NCBI GenBank assembly: GCA_905397405.1
Contig: CAJPVJ010000529.1
Span: 1 to 23,607, forward strand
Direction of reading: 5' to 3'
DNA from: Oppiella nova
Taxonomy: Eukaryota; Arthropoda; Arachnida; Sarcoptiformes; Oppiidae
DNA: 23,607 bases
Part shown: in pieces, positions 20,350 through 23,607 of the stretch
Layout: each line of letters starts with the position of its first letter
How positions within the stretch are numbered: position 1 is the first letter of the stretch
Made by a program: the position numbers and the translations under genes
The notes under the pieces: model-generated
The model's database searches: none
The model's input: the letters and a program-made list of their open reading frames with translations, nothing else
What the model was told of the DNA's origin: nothing

Positions 20350-20880
20350 TTATTCTCAATTTTATATTTTATATTTTTATCTTAATTGATGTTAGTTTTG
20401 TATTATATATTTTGAACATTATCTGGAATTTTGTGTTTTATTTTCAGCTAATTGTTTCAGTTTATGTATTAATAGAGAAATTAAAATATTAAAATTGTTA
20501 ATAATTATATACATTTAAGGATATAAGTATTTTTACAAAGGAAACTGCTATAAATTAGAAAATAATACCAAATAATCGATACAAAAACATTTTTTGTTTT
20601 ATTGTCATTTTGTGTCCAATAGTGTCCAAATAAATGTGTGTTTTTTGCTAAGAGATTATTTTTATTATTATTATAGCGCCGGAGATAAAGACGTGAATGA
20701 AATGACTGCGTGTTTGTGTCAAATCAGTCAGTGTTTCATAAAAATCAATCAGTTTTGTTGTAAAGTCGTCTAATGAGTAATTTATTTAGATTTTTATTTC
20801 GTTAATAGCTTGATACAATTGATAATTACATTGGAATCAAACCAGTATTTATGTGTCCGTTGTATTCCCAATAATTTAAC
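20350..20880. other. AT-rich intronic stretch
   Basis: No gene supported. A short GC-richer piece at about 20678-20775 follows TTATTATTATAG, and one frame there is open for about 30 codons (begins AGDKDVNEMTACLC). It has no recognisable domain and no donor. Confidence 0.5.
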
Positions 20881-20887
20881 TCAACTA

Positions 20888-21022
20888 CTGTACCATCCCT
20901 GCTGTCCTGCCCTCCCCTTTACTCTACTATTCCCTGTTAGTTTTGACGACAACTCTAAAGAGATAAATGGTTTTGAAACTCAATTTGCGATTATTGCAGA
21001 CTTTTATCAAATGATAGTTTAG
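20888..21022 (+). other. Strong acceptor-like site followed by a 26-codon open piece
   Basis: A long pyrimidine tract (about 20890-20936) ends in CTGTTAG at 20940, the best-looking 3' splice site I saw. Using one base to complete the GG-codon of the PDE4 exon, the next codons read FDDNSKEINGFETQFAIIAD, then stop at 21020-21022. In PDE4D3 the residues after RRHSWIC are FDVDNGTS, so the first few residues and the phase are compatible. However, the frame ends after 26 codons, lacks the following PDE4 signature, and has no donor. It could be a terminal exon giving a truncated isoform, a decoy site, or coincidence. Confidence 0.25.
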
Positions 21023-21850
21023 ATCACATCTAACTTTGACGAAACACAGATGAGAAATCATTATTAACTTTATTATAGAGTTTATGTTTTAATGTTAGAG
21101 AACATCACTTCTCTGTATATATTTCTTTGGCTCACTTTCTATGTCTATGGATCGCAAACACTATTGAGTGCCATATACTCTGTGCAATAGATATTTCTTA
21201 AGAGATACACTATTACTGTATGATTGCTTTAGTAATTATTTGACAAACAGTTAACCTCCTATTTTATATAATTATGATTATCCGCAAAAACACAATACAT
21301 AACAAATACACAAATCAATATACTGTAAATTTACCGGTATATGCTAAAATCATTATGTATATTTCCCCTAAATCTTATTCGACTACTATTTTGGACTTTA
21401 TTTAATGTCAAATGTGTGCTTTTAATTTATAAAATATAATTCAGCCTGGAGCCTTTTCCTCATCCATGTGCGCTCTTTAAATGATCCCAACATAACGCTA
21501 CAGTATATTACATAGCATTGCATTATTATGAAAGGATTTCTATTGAAGATTACTATACAGGAGTAGGAGTCGAGTGCCTAATAATATATTAATATTTTAA
21601 TATACTTCTCTGAACTGTATTTTAATAATTGAAAGTTAGGTTCAAGTGTTTAATAATTATTTTACGAGTACATACTCTGTGTGCAACACTCGATCAAATT
21701 GTTTTCTATTAGATATGATAGCCTACCCAGGATTTGCATTAATATTTTATTTAAAATTTTATTAATAACTAATATATTCACTAACTCACACAAATAAAAT
21801 ATATCATAATATCATATTTTTTATATAAAATTGATTAATACTTCATTGTA
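21023..21850. other. AT-rich non-coding stretch
   Basis: No gene, repeat family or regulatory site supported. Confidence 0.6.
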
Positions 21851-21856
21851 AATGCT

Positions 21857-21983
21857 ATGACAGACACGGATAGTAACAGTGAGCATAAGATTAAAGTGAA
21901 ACTTTTGTGTGAGATATGCAGCAGAATATTAAGATATTACTGAATACGCCGATCAATATAGAAATCATTTAATGCATTATTAA
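21857..21983 (+). pseudogene. Possible frameshifted C2H2 zinc-finger remnant
   Basis: ATG at 21857 opens 28 codons ending in KLLCEICSRILRYY and TGA (21941-21943), with a CxxC pair (21908-21919) typical of a zinc-finger start. One frame over, codons from 21936 read ITEYADQYRNHLMHY and stop at 21981-21983, which looks like the helix half of a finger with closely spaced histidines. A single frameshift near 21930-21936 would join the halves. The Cys-to-His spacing is a little long and the histidines are two residues apart, not the usual three to five, so the match is imperfect. It is short enough to be chance. Confidence 0.25.
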
Positions 21984-22039
21984 TTATTGTTGCACACATT
22001 TCATATTATATAATACAAAAGTTAATTGTAAATCATGGA

Positions 22040-23607
22040 ATGATTGCAAACTTACAGATATTATATTCCAGTATAAGATTATTAATATGATTGTGTAATA
22101 TATTATATTGAATTTCGTCAATAGATTTAATAAATATGAATACAAGTAGTGAATGTCTAACAGGAGAGTGAAAGAAATGATAGAAAAGTAGATTTAAAGC
22201 AATGCCTAACATTCCTAACATTATAATAGAGTCCTCGCGCACAGTGTATCAAAGAATAACAAATTGAATCAGAGATGTGCAGCTCTTTTATACTCTGAGG
22301 TATATTCGGAATACTTTTCATAAATTTAAGAATATTCTACTCGAATACATGTCCGCCAAATGATATATACCCTGTACAGCATAAGTAATACTTGCTGTGA
22401 GTTATTATTATGAAAGCAAATACAAAGTAAACTAAAAAACTCTTAAAATTCTTTGGCCACTAGTCGAGAGAAATTGTGAAGTGAAGTGACGCTCACTTCT
22501 GGACGTCTCTTACTTTAATAAAATTGAGTGAAAGTCACACGAATCGATATAATGTAATCAATTCTTTGGATAATTATCTCAGAAGTGCATCACTAAAGTC
22601 ACACAAAACACAATGAAAAAGACTTTCCCACTCACTTCCATCAAGGCTCATTTGTAAAATCTCTAAACTTTTATTCGTGTCTTAATAAAATATACATGGT
22701 TTCTTTTATCTTAACGTATTTTAAGTAATAAGATATAGAATTTCTATATATATTAGAAAGATTTATAATAATAAATTTCCTTTGGTTTCGAGTATTTATT
22801 TTATTTAAATATTTCATGCGATTTAATGTATAAAATAAAAATCAATACCGTACACTTTTCATATTTAAAGTTAATAAAAAATTTCAAATTTATAAATATG
22901 ATCATGCTTTAAAATATGAATATTTAAATGTTCATATACTAACTATGTTAAATTCTAAAAATTTATATTTAGAAAATATTATTCCTATTCCCGACACAAT
23001 ATAACATTAAATAGATTGCAATTTCATAACATATAATCCAATTAATAAAATTTAGAAATTTTTAATTTAATTAAAATCTAATTAATCTATTCATTCATTA
23101 ATTCGTTGAATAATAAACTAAATGCAGGCTTTAATTGAAGTAGTTTTTTCAATAAAAACCGATTAATACGAGTAATAAACATGACATTTAAAGTGAGATG
23201 AAAGGATTAAAATCTAAACATTTAGACCAAAAGTATTACATGAATAAAAATATTAAATTTGTTGACTTAAATGCACTCGAAATGTATTTAATTGTTGTAA
23301 ACATAATGCTAAATATATACAATATAAAGAATATGTTTTTAAAATGTTAATTGCACTGAAAGTAAAGTTAATTTTGTTTGACAAATGCCTGCAATTATGA
23401 GTTTTAAAGCAAAACGCAACCAACCATTCGCTAAGTTTTGTAAATATTTTCATTTAAAGTTTGGACAATAAATTAATTTTTGAGCATTTCATAAATTAAC
23501 AATTCGTGACTCAAATGCTTGATAATGTATATAAGGCCTCGTATGGCAATATATTTGGTAATATTGTGCTGATAGTAGTGTATTGTTATGCGAATGACTA
23601 TAACATA
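22040..23607. other. AT-rich non-coding stretch to the window end
   Basis: No gene supported. Minus-strand frames at 22033-22242 and 23253-23453 have no recognisable motif and are of chance length. One perfect 7-bp hairpin, GAAGTGA...TCACTTC (22483-22499, loop CGC), lies in a GAAGTGA-rich patch. Two AAGTCACAC copies occur near 22532 and 22596. Confidence 0.55.

Noticed and set aside
22033-23453. Two minus-strand frames (22033-22242 and 23253-23453)
   Set aside because: Chance-length frames without recognisable domains or exon signals.
1-23607. tRNA, rRNA, CRISPR array or bacterial operon
   Set aside because: No cloverleaf with conserved arms, no rRNA-like stretch, no spaced direct repeats, and no compact gene arrangement anywhere on either strand.

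Overview
The window looks like AT-rich, intron-dominated nuclear DNA of an animal, most likely an arthropod. Three points support this: long non-coding stretches with metazoan splice signals, a short (TTAGG)3 run (the usual arthropod telomere unit) near the left end, and TCAGT-type initiators. I cannot place it more closely; an arachnid or mite is only a guess. No prokaryotic gene organisation, tRNA, rRNA or CRISPR array is visible.

The one well-supported gene piece is a first coding exon on the plus strand at 14303-14517. It starts at a well-placed ATG, has a poly-glycine stretch, and ends in RRRHSWIC followed directly by a strong splice donor (GG|GTAAGT). RRHSWIC is the hallmark of the N-terminus of the long cAMP phosphodiesterase isoform PDE4D3, where it is a protein kinase A site and where the isoform-specific sequence also ends. 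I read this as an isoform-specific first exon of the arthropod PDE4 gene (dunce). The UCR1, UCR2 and catalytic exons are not recognisable here and should lie downstream. Everything after 14518 is then probably a very long first intron, and about 12.7-14.3 kb the promoter and leader. That zone holds a perfect palindromic cAMP response element (12713-12720), 74 bases upstream of a candidate initiator. A second initiator plus DPE-like promoter lies at 13612-13646. If real, cAMP would feed back on this gene both through CREB and through PKA phosphorylation of its product.

Layout: 1-2730 AT-rich sequence with telomere-like repeats and two hairpins; 2730-2797 microsatellite; 2929-7730 two near-identical 2.4 kb copies separated by a single N, probably an unmerged contig overlap; 7731-11100 AT-rich, with one complex patch near 9.8-10.1 kb; 11101-11450 a decayed fragment resembling the catalytic region of a vanin/pantetheinase-type carbon-nitrogen hydrolase; 12.7-14.5 kb promoter, leader and PDE4 exon; 14.5-18 kb intron; 17995-18031 (AG)n; 18.5-18.9 kb a GC-richer patch; 19250-20349 a real-looking 550 bp tandem duplication; about 20.9 kb a strong acceptor-like site; 21857-21983 a possible broken zinc-finger remnant; then AT-rich sequence to the end.
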